64,000 bases of DNA from Lactobacillus sp. (GTDB taxonomy: Bacteria > Bacillota > Bacilli > Lactobacillales > Lactobacillaceae). The notes beneath the pieces are model-generated. The model searched no databases. It had not been told where the DNA came from and saw only the letters and a list, made by a program, of their open reading frames with translations. The translations under genes and the position numbers were made by a program. Numbering within the stretch: position 1 is the first letter of the stretch; each line of letters starts with the position of its first letter. The DNA lies in NCBI GenBank assembly GCA_030530865.1, contig JAUMUC010000001.1:186001-250000 (forward strand), given 5' to 3'. This document shows positions 21,710 to 30,610 of the stretch, one piece after another.

Positions 21710-24346
21710 ATGAAAAAAGATTTAGCACCAAAATATGATCCCCAAGCGATTGAAGAGGGTCGTTACCAAACTTGGTTAGATGAAGATGTTTTCAAACCTT
21801 CTGGCGATAAGAAGGCTCACAAGTATTCAATCGTTATTCCCCCACCAAATGTAACTGGTAAGTTGCACTTGGGTCACGCATGGGATACAGCAATTCAAGA
21901 TACTTTAATCAGATTTAAGAGAATGCAAGGTTACGATACTTTGTATCTTCCTGGTATGGACCATGCCGGTATTGCTACCCAAGCTAAAGTTGAAGAAAAG
22001 CTTCGTAAGCAAGGTAAAGACCGTCATGAAATGGGTCGTGAAGCTTTCTTAGAACAAGTTTGGGCTTGGAAAGATGAATATGCTGCAACCATTAAGAGTC
22101 AATGGGCTAAGTTAGGTTTATCACTTGATTACAGTCGTGAACGTTTTACTTTAGATGATGGATTAAGCAAAGCCGTTAAGAAAGTTTTCGTACAATTGTA
22201 CAAAGAAGGCTTGATTTACCGTGGTGAATACATCATCAACTGGGATCCAAAATTAGAAACTGCTTTGTCAGATATCGAAGTTATTCACAAGGATGACCAA
22301 GGTGCTTTCTACCATATTAAGTATCCATTTGCTGATGGTGATGGCTTTGTAGAAATTGCGACTACTCGTCCTGAAACCATGTTCGGTGATACTGCAGTAG
22401 CAGTGGCACCAGGGGATGAACGCTACAAAGATTTAGTTGGTAAAGAACTTGTTTTACCAATCGTTGGTCGGAAGATTCCAATTATCGAAGATCAACACGT
22501 TGATCCAGAATTTGGTACAGGTTTAGTAAAAATTACGCCAGCTCACGATCCTAATGACTTCTTAGTAGGTAATCGTCACAACTTGAAGCGGATCAACGTT
22601 ATGAACAGTAACGGTACTATGAATAAGGAAGCTGGCAAATACGAAGGTATGGATCGTTTTGATTGCCGTAAGCAATTAGTTGACGATTTAAAGGAAGCTG
22701 GTTACTTAATCAAAGTTGAACCAATCGTTCACTCAGTTGGACACTCAGAAAGAAGTGGGGTTCAAGTTGAACCTCGTCTTTCAACTCAATGGTTTGTAAA
22801 GATGGCTCCACTTGCTAAAAAAGCTTTAGAAAATCAATCAACTGATGATGCAGTTAACTTTGTACCAGATAGATTTGCTCACACGTTTGAACAATGGATG
22901 ACCAATGTTCATGACTGGGTTATTTCTCGTCAATTATGGTGGGGTCACCGAATTCCAGCATGGTACAACAAAGAAACTGGCGAAATGTACGTTGGTGAAG
23001 AAGCACCTAAGGATATTGAAAATTGGGATCAAGATGAAGATGTGCTTGATACTTGGTTCTCAAGTGCTTTATGGCCATTTTCAACCATGGGCTGGCCAGA
23101 TGAAGAAAGTTCTGACTTTAAGAACTACTTCCCAACTAATACTTTAGTTACTGGTTACGACATCATCTTCTTCTGGGTATCAAGAATGATTTTCCAAAGT
23201 TTGCACTTTACTGAAAAGCGTCCATTTGAAAATGTTGTGCTTCACGGTTTAATTCGTGATGAACAAGGACGCAAGATGAGTAAGTCTCTTGGAAATGGTA
23301 TCGATCCAATGGACGTGATCGATAAATATGGTGCCGATTCACTTCGTTGGTTCTTGTTAAACGGTACAGCTCCTGGCCAAGATACAAGATTTAGCTACAC
23401 CAAGATGGATGCTAGTTGGAACTTTATTAACAAGATTTGGAATGCCAGCCGTTTTGTAATCATGAACTTGCCAGAAGATGGCGTAGATAAGATTGATCCA
23501 AGCTCATTTGATTTAAGTGATAAGTGGATTTTTGCTCACTTGAACAATACTGTTAAAGAAGTAACTCGTTTATTCGATGAATTCCAATTTGGTGAAGCTG
23601 GTAGAAATCTTTACAACTTTATTTGGAATGACTTCTGTGACTGGTACATTGAAATTTCAAAGGTTGCTTTGAATGGTGATGATGAAGCTCTTAAGAAGCA
23701 AAAGCAAGCTAACTTGGCCTACATTTTGGACCAAATTTTACGTTTGATTCACCCAATCATGCCATTTGTTTCTGAAAAATTATGGCTTTCAATGCCACAT
23801 GAAGGTAAGAGTATTTCATTAGCAGCATACCCAGTTGCACATGCTGAATTTGAAAATCAAACTGCTGATGATGAAATGAGTTTCTTAATCGAAACTATCA
23901 AGGCTGTTCGTAACATCAGAATGGAAGTTAACGCACCATTATCAAGTGCAATTGACATTATGATTCAAATCGATGATGTGAAGAGTAAAGCAATTTTGAC
24001 TGAAAACTCAAGTTACATTGAAAACTTCTTACATCCAAAAGACTTAGTTGTTGATACAAAAGTTGTGGCACCTAAGTTAGCTAAGACAGCTGTAATCAAT
24101 GGTGCTACTATCTTTGTACCACTTAACGATTTGATTGATTTGGATGATGAAATTGCTAAGATGGAAAAGGAAGCTGAACGTTTAACTGGTGAAGTTGCAC
24201 GTGCTCAAAAGAAGCTTGCTAATGAAGGATTTGTTAGTCATGCACCTGCTGCAGTAATTGAAAAAGAAAAGGCAAAAGCTGCTGATTACGAAAATCAATT
24301 ACAATCAGTTAAGGATAGAATTAAGGAACTGAAGGAAAGTAAATAA
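21710..24346 (+). CDS. valS: Valyl-tRNA synthetase
   Basis: Class I synthetase charging tRNA-Val, with an editing (CP1) domain. The ATG at 21710 has GGAGG just upstream and gives 878 residues; an ATG at 21698 precedes that SD and is rejected. The HIGH motif appears as HLGH ([10 protein letters not shown]), KMSKS is present ([11 protein letters not shown]), and the C terminus forms the family coiled-coil arm rich in Glu/Lys. It is controlled by the T-box leader directly upstream, and folC follows after one base. Confidence 0.98.
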   Translation: MKKDLAPKYDPQAIEEGRYQTWLDEDVFKPSGDKKAHKYSIVIPPPNVTGKLHLGHAWDTAIQDTLIRFKRMQGYDTLYLPGMDHAGIATQAKVEEKLRKQGKDRHEMGREAFLEQVWAWKDEYAATIKSQWAKLGLSLDYSRERFTLDDGLSKAVKKVFVQLYKEGLIYRGEYIINWDPKLETALSDIEVIHKDDQGAFYHIKYPFADGDGFVEIATTRPETMFGDTAVAVAPGDERYKDLVGKELVLPIVGRKIPIIEDQHVDPEFGTGLVKITPAHDPNDFLVGNRHNLKRINVMNSNGTMNKEAGKYEGMDRFDCRKQLVDDLKEAGYLIKVEPIVHSVGHSERSGVQVEPRLSTQWFVKMAPLAKKALENQSTDDAVNFVPDRFAHTFEQWMTNVHDWVISRQLWWGHRIPAWYNKETGEMYVGEEAPKDIENWDQDEDVLDTWFSSALWPFSTMGWPDEESSDFKNYFPTNTLVTGYDIIFFWVSRMIFQSLHFTEKRPFENVVLHGLIRDEQGRKMSKSLGNGIDPMDVIDKYGADSLRWFLLNGTAPGQDTRFSYTKMDASWNFINKIWNASRFVIMNLPEDGVDKIDPSSFDLSDKWIFAHLNNTVKEVTRLFDEFQFGEAGRNLYNFIWNDFCDWYIEISKVALNGDDEALKKQKQANLAYILDQILRLIHPIMPFVSEKLWLSMPHEGKSISLAAYPVAHAEFENQTADDEMSFLIETIKAVRNIRMEVNAPLSSAIDIMIQIDDVKSKAILTENSSYIENFLHPKDLVVDTKVVAPKLAKTAVINGATIFVPLNDLIDLDDEIAKMEKEAERLTGEVARAQKKLANEGFVSHAPAAVIEKEKAKAADYENQLQSVKDRIKELKESK

Positions 24347-24347
24347 G

Positions 24348-25559
24348 TTGAACTTTACCGATTTAGATGAATTTTTAAACTATTTATATGCACTACCAAG
24401 GCTTCATCAAAGGGGAGATTTATCCAAAATTAAGCAAGTGCTAAATTTGCTAGGTAACCCCCAAAATAAAATGAAGACAGTACATATCACAGGGACCAAT
24501 GGTAAAGGATCAACTGCATACTACATCAGTAATCTACTAACAAAGACTGGTCATCAGACCGGTCTTTTTGTTTCACCATACATTCGGCAATTTAACGAAC
24601 GAATTCAGTTAAACGGTCAAGCAATTTCAGATCATGATTTATTAACTGAAGTGACTAAAGTCGAAAAAGTTTTAGCTCAGATTCGACAAGAAGAGCCTGA
24701 TTTTCAATTAGTCGTTTTTGAATATGAAGTTGTCTTAGCTTTTCTCTATTTTTATGATCAACGAGTAGATTATGCTGTGATTGAAGTCGGAATTGGTGGG
24801 GAACATGATAAGACGAATGTCATTATCCCTGAGTTATCTGTCATCACAACGGTGGCAATGGATCATGAGCAAATTATTGGACCTACTTTAGCTGATATTG
24901 CGATTGAGAAAAGTGGCATTATTAAACAAAAGCGACCAGTCATCATTGGAAAAATGCCAGCAAGTGTTAAAAATATTTTACTTAAAAAAGCTAAGGGACT
25001 TGAGGCTCCAATTTTTGAACTAGGGCAAGACTTTCAATTATTAGCTGAATTTGCTGACAAGCCATTGGTAGAACAATACGATGTAGCAATGGCAATTGAA
25101 GCGACTAAGCTATTGAAAATTGCTTTGTCTGAACAACAAGAAGTGGAAATAATTCGAACCACCAAAATCCCAGGTAGATATCAAGTTGTGCAGACTGATC
25201 CTTTGATTGTGCTTGATGGTGGACATAATCCACAAGCAATTGCTGCTTTGATGACGGAATTAAGGCAAAAGCATCCAAGTAAGATCAAGGTCTTATTGGG
25301 GATGATGAAGGATAAAAAGATTGAGCAAGTTTTGCAAGTCTTTTCACCTCAAGAGGAAATTTATCTCACTAGAATTGACTATCATCGAGCTGCTGAAAAA
25401 ACAGATTTTCCAACTGAATTGCAGTCAAAATTTGACCCTGATTATTGGCACGCATATTCTCAGTTGAAGGCAAGCTTGAAAGTTGACGAGATCTTAGTAG
25501 TTACTGGTTCATTTTATTTGGTGAGTGCAATTTTACAAGGAGAAGAAGATGCACATTGA
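24348..25559 (+). CDS. folC: Folylpolyglutamate/dihydrofolate synthase
   Basis: An ATP-dependent ligase of the Mur family that adds glutamate to folates (and, in some members, to dihydropteroate). It starts at TTG 24348 one base after the valS stop, with AAGGAAAG as SD, giving 403 residues. The P-loop GTNGKGST is near residue 48, the GLFVSPYIRQFNERI motif follows, and LDGGHNPQA lies in the C-terminal domain. The early coding region carries a terminator-like hairpin (24542-24569). valS-folC is a common Firmicute order. Confidence 0.95.
   Translation: MNFTDLDEFLNYLYALPRLHQRGDLSKIKQVLNLLGNPQNKMKTVHITGTNGKGSTAYYISNLLTKTGHQTGLFVSPYIRQFNERIQLNGQAISDHDLLTEVTKVEKVLAQIRQEEPDFQLVVFEYEVVLAFLYFYDQRVDYAVIEVGIGGEHDKTNVIIPELSVITTVAMDHEQIIGPTLADIAIEKSGIIKQKRPVIIGKMPASVKNILLKKAKGLEAPIFELGQDFQLLAEFADKPLVEQYDVAMAIEATKLLKIALSEQQEVEIIRTTKIPGRYQVVQTDPLIVLDGGHNPQAIAALMTELRQKHPSKIKVLLGMMKDKKIEQVLQVFSPQEEIYLTRIDYHRAAEKTDFPTELQSKFDPDYWHAYSQLKASLKVDEILVVTGSFYLVSAILQGEEDAH
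24542..24569 (+). other. Terminator-like hairpin inside folC
   Basis: An 11-bp stem (24542-24552 AAAGACTGGTC with 24557-24567, one G-U pair) and loop ATCA run directly into a U-tract (TTTTT, then GTTT). It lies about codons 65-74 of folC. By sequence it looks like a normal intrinsic terminator although it is in coding sequence. It may act only when the mRNA is not covered by ribosomes. Confidence 0.6.
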
Positions 25560-26232
25560 CGGAATTGATGCAGATATCAAGGGTGCCATTTTTGATATGG
25601 ATGGACTACTGATTGATAGCGAACATTTATATTGGAAAGCAAATATTCAGGCAAGTAATGAAGAAAAGCTTGGCTTACCAGATGACAGCTATCTTAAATT
25701 AGCTGGTTTGTCATTAGATCAATTACATGCTTTTTATAAAAAATATTTTCCATCTGAAGCTAAAAGAGATGAGTTCATCAAGCGGACTGATGATCTAGTT
25801 GATCAGTGGATTGCTGAAGGTAAGTTGCAAGCTAAGCCTGGAAGTCATGATCTTTTAGAATTATTGAAGAAAAATAAGATTAAGTTGGGGATTGCCTCAA
25901 GTAATCATGCTGACTTTATTGAAAGAGCATTAAAAGAAGTTAAGCTAGATCATTACTTTGATTTTGTTCTTAGCTATGATGATGTTGTTGCCAATAATTT
26001 ACAAGCAAAGCCCGCTCCAGATATCTATTTAGCAGCAGCTAAAGAAATGCAGTTACCAAAGGAAAACTTGGTAGCTTTTGAAGATTCTCGAGCTGGCTGT
26101 ACTGCAATTTATCAAGCTGGCATTCATGGAATTGTGGTTCCAGATTTATTAGAAATGCGACCTCAAGAAGAAAAGCAAGCAGATTTAATTTGTGATTCTT
26201 TGGAAGAAGTCGTAAAAAGAATAAAAATTTAA
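25549..26232 (+). CDS. HAD-superfamily hydrolase, beta-phosphoglucomutase-like
   Basis: The ATG at 25549, behind ACAAGGAG, overlaps the folC end by 11 bp and gives 227 residues. HAD motif I is FDMDGLLIDSE with the nucleophilic Asp and the general acid Asp two residues later. Motif II is LGIASSN, and motifs III/IV include KPAPDIYLAAA and VAFEDSRAG. The helical cap between motifs I and II fits the beta-phosphoglucomutase/phosphatase branch. The substrate cannot be told from sequence. Confidence 0.9.
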   Translation: MHIDGIDADIKGAIFDMDGLLIDSEHLYWKANIQASNEEKLGLPDDSYLKLAGLSLDQLHAFYKKYFPSEAKRDEFIKRTDDLVDQWIAEGKLQAKPGSHDLLELLKKNKIKLGIASSNHADFIERALKEVKLDHYFDFVLSYDDVVANNLQAKPAPDIYLAAAKEMQLPKENLVAFEDSRAGCTAIYQAGIHGIVVPDLLEMRPQEEKQADLICDSLEEVVKRIKI

Positions 26233-26243
26233 GAAGAAAAAAG

Positions 26244-26279
26244 CTCCTTTTGCGTAAATAAAAGTGGAAGGAGTTTTTT
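26244..26279 (+). terminator. Hairpin that terminates and covers the RadC-like SD
   Basis: CTCCTT (26244-26249) pairs with AAGGAG (26268-26273), extendable by two G-U pairs, followed by six T. It can act as a terminator after the HAD gene. Its 3' arm is the SD of the next gene, so readthrough RNA would have a masked ribosome site. Confidence 0.6.
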
Positions 26280-26281
26280 AT

Positions 26282-26914
26282 ATGGATTATCCAATTTATG
26301 AAAAGGCGTTAATTAGTACTGATCAAGAATTATTTACTTGGTTTAAAGAAGCTTTGTTTGATCAAGGTATTTATGATTTTGAAGATTTGGCAGTGTTTTT
26401 ACAGAAAAATCAAATCGAAAGTTTTGAGCAATTTTTCAAATATATCAAGGGACCATATTGCCCTAAAGATTTAGCAGTGACCACAGAATCTTTAATTGAA
26501 CGCATTCACGAAGTTATTCCCAAAGAATTGCCAGAAGTCTTAAGTCTTGAATCTCTTGGAAAATATTTTTCAAAGCAATTATCCTACTTGCAACATGAAG
26601 AATTCTGGGGGATTTATGTCAATCGCTCTGGTAGGGTAGTAGCTAAGAAAAAGTTATTTGTTGGTACTTTTGATCGGACAGTAGTTCATCCGCGAGAAAT
26701 AATTAGCTGGGCATGTTTATACGGAGCTAAGGGAGTTTTCATTTGCCATAATCATCCATCTGGCAATTTGACACCATCACAAGCTGATATGAAAACAACT
26801 GAAAGATTGTCCAAAACTTTAAAATTGGTCGATCTCCAATTATTAGACCATTTTATTGTTGGCCAGGGAAAATACATGAGCTTTGTTGAACAACATTTAT
26901 TAGAATTAGTTTAA
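26282..26914 (+). CDS. radC: RadC-like JAB-domain protein
   Basis: The ATG at 26282 follows GGAAGGAGTTTTTTAT and gives 210 residues. The C-terminal MPN/JAB domain has the metalloprotease pattern HNHPSGNLTPSQAD, with His156 and His158 and the downstream Ser and Asp. The usual RadC N-terminal helix-hairpin-helix (typically ALSDAELLA) is not recognisable; that half is divergent. RadC was once linked to DNA repair, but this is not supported experimentally, and its role is unknown. It precedes mreB, as in B. subtilis. Confidence 0.85.
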   Translation: MDYPIYEKALISTDQELFTWFKEALFDQGIYDFEDLAVFLQKNQIESFEQFFKYIKGPYCPKDLAVTTESLIERIHEVIPKELPEVLSLESLGKYFSKQLSYLQHEEFWGIYVNRSGRVVAKKKLFVGTFDRTVVHPREIISWACLYGAKGVFICHNHPSGNLTPSQADMKTTERLSKTLKLVDLQLLDHFIVGQGKYMSFVEQHLLELV

Positions 26915-26946
26915 TCATAGAATTGATAGCCTTTATATTTATCATG

Positions 26947-26955
26947 TGGTATAAT
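26947..26955 (+). promoter_or_regulatory. Extended -10 promoter of mreB
   Basis: TGGTATAAT (TG 26947-26948, hexamer 26950-26955) lies 40 bp before the mreB start. TTGATA at 26923-26928 is too far away (21-bp spacer) to be a good -35. Confidence 0.65.
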
Positions 26956-26995
26956 TTTAATCGATTTAGACCACAATTTTTAAGGAGAGATATTC

Positions 26996-28000
26996 GTGCT
27001 TGGATTAGGATCAAAAAATATCGGAATCGACCTTGGTACAGCAAACACTTTAGTGTACATGGAAGGTAAGGGGATCGTTTTACGCGAACCTTCTGTTGTT
27101 GCCAAGAATACGCAAACTGGAGAAGTTATTGCTGTAGGTTCAGAAGCTCGTGAAATGATTGGACGTACTCCTGGAACTATTAGAGCTATCCGTCCTATGA
27201 AGGATGGAGTTATTGCAGATTATGATACTACTGCAGCTATGCTTAAGTACTTTATGGAAAAGACTAGTGGCGGAACTAAGCCATCAGTTATGATTTGTGT
27301 TCCTTCTGGAGTTACTGAAGTTGAAAAGCGTGCTGTTATTGATGCAGCTCGTGTCGCAGGTGCTAGAGAAGCATTTGTTATCGAAGAACCATTTGCTGCT
27401 GCAATTGGTGCCGGACTTCCAGTTATGGATCCAACAGGTTCAATGGTTGTTGATATCGGTGGTGGTACTACTGATGTTGCTACTATTTCACTTGGTGGTA
27501 TTGTAAGTTCAACTTCTATTCGCCAAGCTGGTGATAAGTTCAACGCAGCAATTGTTAACTACATTCATGCTAAATACAACATGTTGATTGGTGAAAGAAC
27601 TGCTGAAGATATTAAGATCCAAATCGGATCAGCTTCACTTGAAGGTGCTAAGGAATTAGGTAGCATCAGCATTAGAGGTCGTGATTTAGTTTCAGGACTT
27701 CCACGTTCATTAGAAGTAGAAGCAGTTAACATTGCTGAAGCTATTCAAGATGTCGTTCAAGATATTATTGTTGCAATTAAAGAAACATTGGAACAAACAT
27801 CTCCAGAAATCGCTGCCGATGTTATCGACCATGGTATCGTTTTAACAGGTGGTGGTGCATTACTTAAGCACTTACCAGAAGTTATTTCAGATTCAACTAA
27901 GGTGCCTGTATTTATTGCTCCAGAACCATTAGATTGTGTGGCAATTGGTACTGGTGAATCACTTAAGAATATCGAAGTTATGCGACGCACTCGTCGTTAA
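26996..28000 (+). CDS. mreB: Rod shape-determining protein MreB
   Basis: Bacterial actin that organises elongation-mode wall synthesis at the membrane. GTG 26996 follows TAAGGAGAGA and gives 334 residues. The ATPase motifs are [31 protein letters not shown] and [16 protein letters not shown] hydrophobic MLGLGSKN N terminus could help membrane binding. mreC and mreD follow. It is the canonical MreB; the paralogue at 10827 is more divergent. Confidence 0.97.
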   Translation: MLGLGSKNIGIDLGTANTLVYMEGKGIVLREPSVVAKNTQTGEVIAVGSEAREMIGRTPGTIRAIRPMKDGVIADYDTTAAMLKYFMEKTSGGTKPSVMICVPSGVTEVEKRAVIDAARVAGAREAFVIEEPFAAAIGAGLPVMDPTGSMVVDIGGGTTDVATISLGGIVSSTSIRQAGDKFNAAIVNYIHAKYNMLIGERTAEDIKIQIGSASLEGAKELGSISIRGRDLVSGLPRSLEVEAVNIAEAIQDVVQDIIVAIKETLEQTSPEIAADVIDHGIVLTGGGALLKHLPEVISDSTKVPVFIAPEPLDCVAIGTGESLKNIEVMRRTRR

Positions 28001-28001
28001 T

Positions 28002-28026
28002 AAAAACCGGCGTTTGGCCGGTTTTT
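28002..28026 (+). terminator. Hairpin between mreB and mreC
   Basis: A perfect 10-bp stem (AAAAACCGGC at 28002-28011 with 28017-28026) and a 5-nt loop start one base after the mreB stop, ending in TTTTTGATT. It should lower transcription of mreCD relative to mreB, since no promoter is visible between them. Confidence 0.7.
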
Positions 28027-28043
28027 GATTAGGAAGATTTTTA

Positions 28044-28889
28044 ATGAAAAACTTTTTCGAAAATAAACGATTACTCTCAATCTTCGGAACTGTCTTATTA
28101 GTTTTAGTTATCATTTTTAGCTCAGTTGGACTTAGAAACAATCGAAAAGCTCCATTGATCATTCAATCATTAGGTAACGATATTGTTGCCATTGGAGCTA
28201 ATGTGGTTAATGTTCCCGTTAATTTGATTACTGGTGGTGCGACTAGCGTCAACAATCTTTTAAAGGTTCAAGAAGAAAATGACAAATTAAAGGCAAGAAT
28301 TGATGAATTAGATCAAACGGAAGCCAGAAATTCAGTTCTTGAAGAAGAAAATAGACAACTCAAAAAAGCGTTAAAGCTTGATTCAACTTTGAGCGATTAT
28401 ACTAAAATTGATGCATCAGTAATATCTCGTTCTCCAGATACTTGGTCAGACATTATTACTATTAATAAAGGATCAGCTTCTGGTATTAAAAAGAACATGG
28501 CCGTAATGAGTGGCGGGGGAGTTATTGGTAGAATTTTAGAAGTTAATGCGGTAACTAGCAAGGTTGAATTGATTACTACCACTGACCAATCAGCCAACAG
28601 ATTTGCAGTCCAAGCTACTACCAAAAATGGCAAGTCTGTTCACGGAATTTTATCTGTAACTAGTTCAAATCAAGTTTCATTTACGCAAGTTGTTGACAGT
28701 AGCAAGCTAGCTAAAGGAACTAAGGTATACACTAGTGGATTAGGTGGAATTACTCCAAAAGGCTTATTGATCGGAACAATTTCTCAAACAACGAAGGACT
28801 CATTTGGTTTGTCTAACGTTATCTTGATTAATCTTGCAGGTAATATTAATGATCCTTCTGTAGTAACTGTAATCAGTAGAAAGGTCTAA
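28044..28889 (+). CDS. mreC: Rod shape-determining protein MreC
   Basis: A bitopic protein of the elongasome that contacts PBP2-type enzymes outside the membrane. The 281-residue protein has a short cytoplasmic N terminus, a transmembrane helix (about residues 11-30), a coiled coil (about residues 65-110, VQEENDKLKARIDELDQ region), and two beta-barrel domains containing GVIGRILEVN and TSGLGGITPKGLLIG. AGGAAG serves as SD. It is followed by mreD after 3 bp. Confidence 0.95.
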   Translation: MKNFFENKRLLSIFGTVLLVLVIIFSSVGLRNNRKAPLIIQSLGNDIVAIGANVVNVPVNLITGGATSVNNLLKVQEENDKLKARIDELDQTEARNSVLEEENRQLKKALKLDSTLSDYTKIDASVISRSPDTWSDIITINKGSASGIKKNMAVMSGGGVIGRILEVNAVTSKVELITTTDQSANRFAVQATTKNGKSVHGILSVTSSNQVSFTQVVDSSKLAKGTKVYTSGLGGITPKGLLIGTISQTTKDSFGLSNVILINLAGNINDPSVVTVISRKV

Positions 28890-28892
28890 TCA

Positions 28893-29435
28893 ATGCGGGT
28901 TATGAAAAAATGGTGGCCACTTGTAGCTGCGATTGTTGCTATCTTTTTAGATGGTATTTATGCTAAAGCATTATCTGGCATCATTGTTACTGGTTTTTGG
29001 CAGGCACCTGTGATGGGATTACCGATTTTTATCCTATTGATCAGCATTTTTGATGACATGAATTTCAATAATGTTTGGTTGGCACTAGCTGTTGGTATTA
29101 TTGCAGATAGCTATTTTTGGGGCGTCTTTGGAATATATGCAGTTGCTCTTCCATTAGCAGTTGTTTACGGCAGATATCTTTCTAGAATTTTGCCTGAAAA
29201 CTTTTTGGTAAGATGGATTATTGTGATAATTGGTACAAGCTTGATTATTGTTTATATCTGGTTAATCTTTAATTTTACTAAAATGGCTCAATTGACACTG
29301 GGGCAATTAGCATTACATTTGCTAGGTAATCTTTTCTTAACAACATTTATATTTGCAATTTATTACAATCCGACAAGAGCTTTAGTAGAAAATTATCCTT
29401 TCTTTGAAGATCTTGATCGTTATAGTTTGCATTAA
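28893..29435 (+). CDS. mreD: Rod shape-determining protein MreD
   Basis: An integral membrane partner of MreC in the elongasome. The 180-residue protein has about five hydrophobic helices with few charged residues. ATG 28893 is used with GAAAGG eight bases upstream; an ATG at 28902 is also possible. Identity rests on position and topology, because the sequence is poorly conserved in this family. The minCD genes that follow mreD in B. subtilis are not here. Confidence 0.9.
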   Translation: MRVMKKWWPLVAAIVAIFLDGIYAKALSGIIVTGFWQAPVMGLPIFILLISIFDDMNFNNVWLALAVGIIADSYFWGVFGIYAVALPLAVVYGRYLSRILPENFLVRWIIVIIGTSLIIVYIWLIFNFTKMAQLTLGQLALHLLGNLFLTTFIFAIYYNPTRALVENYPFFEDLDRYSLH

Positions 29436-29470
29436 AAAAAGACTGGATGAATTTCACCCAGTCTTTTTTT
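29434..29470. terminator. Bidirectional terminator between mreD and the DUF4044 gene
   Basis: A 13-bp stem, AAAAAAAGACTGG (29434-29446) pairing with 29458-29470, has T-runs on both strands and lies between two convergent genes. Confidence 0.88.
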
Positions 29471-29486
29471 ATGTAGACTTTTAGAA

Positions 29487-29600
29487 TTACAAGTATGGAA
29501 GAATACCTACAACGATTGCTGCTAAAGTAACAAAAGCCATGAGGCCTAAAACAATCATTTGCATAATCTTAAATTTACTACGATGCTTTTTTCTAGCCAT
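29487..29600 (-). CDS. DUF4044 small membrane protein
   Basis: A 37-residue gene on the minus strand, overlooked when only long frames are considered. The ATG at 29600 has GGGAGGT seven bases upstream. The product starts MARKKHRSKFKIMQMIV: a strongly basic N terminus of about 12 residues, then one transmembrane helix (about residues 13-35) ending ILPYL. This matches the DUF4044 family of lactobacilli. Function is unknown; the topology suggests N-in with a short outside tail. It lies between mreBCD and the division cluster on the opposite strand. Confidence 0.85.
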   Translation of the reverse strand: MARKKHRSKFKIMQMIVLGLMAFVTLAAIVVGILPYL

Positions 29601-29634
29601 ATGCATACCTCCCGATACTATTATTTTAGCCTGT

Positions 29635-29668
29635 TTGACTATTTTTTTCAAATTTATTGCTATATAAT
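29635..29668 (+). promoter_or_regulatory. Weak candidate promoter of the DUF3397 gene
   Basis: TTGACT (29635-29640) and TGCTATATAAT (29658-29668) are both promoter-like, but the spacing (20-22 bp) is too long for an ideal pair. The second element could act as an extended -10. Confidence 0.4.
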
Positions 29669-29686
29669 ACTTGCAGGAGGTCGCTT

Positions 29687-30013
29687 ATGACATTAGTATT
29701 TGGTTGGATTATTTTAGGATTAATTGTGACTTTTATATTAGGAAAATTTTTCCCAAAAGCTCAATTTAAAAAATATGACTTATTACCAATTTTTATGATC
29801 TTGGCAGTACATACTTTTTGCCAAGTTACAAAAATAACACCATTTCTACCGTTTGGTTTATTTTTCTATATTTTGGGTGCAATTTTTCTGATTATCTGGG
29901 CTAGTTTTCAGCAGAAAAACATATCATTAAAGGCAACACTTAGAATGTTATGGGATTTGTTAACTTTAACAAGTATCGTTTGGATAATAGGGTTATTCAT
30001 TATTAACATTTAA
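29687..30013 (+). CDS. DUF3397 family membrane protein
   Basis: The ATG at 29687 follows GCAGGAGGTCGCTT, giving 108 residues. Four hydrophobic segments make up most of the protein, with basic residues in the loops (FFPKAQFKKYD). It matches the DUF3397 family found just upstream of mraZ in lactobacilli. No function is known; the fixed location hints at an envelope role. It has its own terminator. Confidence 0.82.
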   Translation: MTLVFGWIILGLIVTFILGKFFPKAQFKKYDLLPIFMILAVHTFCQVTKITPFLPFGLFFYILGAIFLIIWASFQQKNISLKATLRMLWDLLTLTSIVWIIGLFIINI

Positions 30014-30038
30014 TCCCCACTTATCCACCACTTAAATT

Positions 30039-30072
30039 AAAAGGCTTGAAACATTGATTTCAAGCCTTTTTT
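30039..30072 (+). terminator. Intrinsic terminator before the mraZ operator
   Basis: A perfect 13-bp stem (30039-30051 with 30058-30070, AAAAGGCTTGAAA) and a 6-nt loop end in a T-run. It isolates the division cluster from the upstream gene. Confidence 0.9.
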
Positions 30073-30099
30073 CTTTTTCTCAAAAATAAAATTACAAAA

Positions 30100-30150
30100 A
30101 AAGTGGATTATTTGTGAAACTATGTGGCACAAAGTGGTGAAAAGTGGTAA
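30100..30150 (+). promoter_or_regulatory. MraZ operator: five phased GTGG-type boxes
   Basis: GTGG occurs at 30103, 30124, 30134 and 30144, and GTGA at 30114, with AAA or similar before most. The spacing is 11, 10, 10 and 10 bp, one helical turn, so a ring-shaped MraZ oligomer could contact all boxes on one face. MraZ is known to bind tandem repeats of this kind upstream of its own gene and repress the cluster. The last box supplies the TGG of TGGTAAATT (30145-30153), a possible extended -10. Confidence 0.85.
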
Positions 30151-30178
30151 ATTATTATTTAGGAAGGAGGGCTTGGCT

Positions 30179-30610
30179 ATGTTCATGGGTGAATATCAAC
30201 ATAAACTTGATGCAAAAGGCAGATTGATTATTCCTGCTAAATTGCGTGAACAAGTTGGTAAAAAAATGGTATTTACTCGCGGAATGGAAGGCTGTATCTT
30301 CGGATATTCCGAAGAGGAGTGGTCCATTATTGAAGCCAAACTTGCTAAACTTCCTTTAACCAAGAGAAATGCCCGTAATTTTACCCGGATGTTCTATTCT
30401 GGGGCTATGGAATCTGAGTTCGACAATCAAGGACGCGTTACATTGACCACAACGTTAAAACAACACGCCGGACTCGATAAAGATTGTGTCATAGTTGGTG
30501 TTTCAGATCGGATTGAAATTTGGTCTAAGGAACGTTGGGAAGACTTTTCTAATGTTGCTAGTGAAGATTACGATGAAATTGCAGAAGATTTGGAAGATAT
30601 TGACTTATGA
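30179..30610 (+). CDS. mraZ: Division and cell wall cluster transcriptional repressor MraZ
   Basis: A DNA-binding protein that controls the dcw cluster from its first gene. ATG 30179 follows TAGGAAGGAGGGCTTGGCT and gives the standard 143 residues, beginning MFMGEYQHKLDAKGRLIIP. Two AbrB-like swapped-hairpin domains are visible, each with a DxxGR pattern (DAKGR near residue 12, DNQGR near residue 84). The predicted operator lies 30-80 bp upstream. The stop overlaps rsmH by 4 bp. Confidence 0.97.
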   Translation: MFMGEYQHKLDAKGRLIIPAKLREQVGKKMVFTRGMEGCIFGYSEEEWSIIEAKLAKLPLTKRNARNFTRMFYSGAMESEFDNQGRVTLTTTLKQHAGLDKDCVIVGVSDRIEIWSKERWEDFSNVASEDYDEIAEDLEDIDL

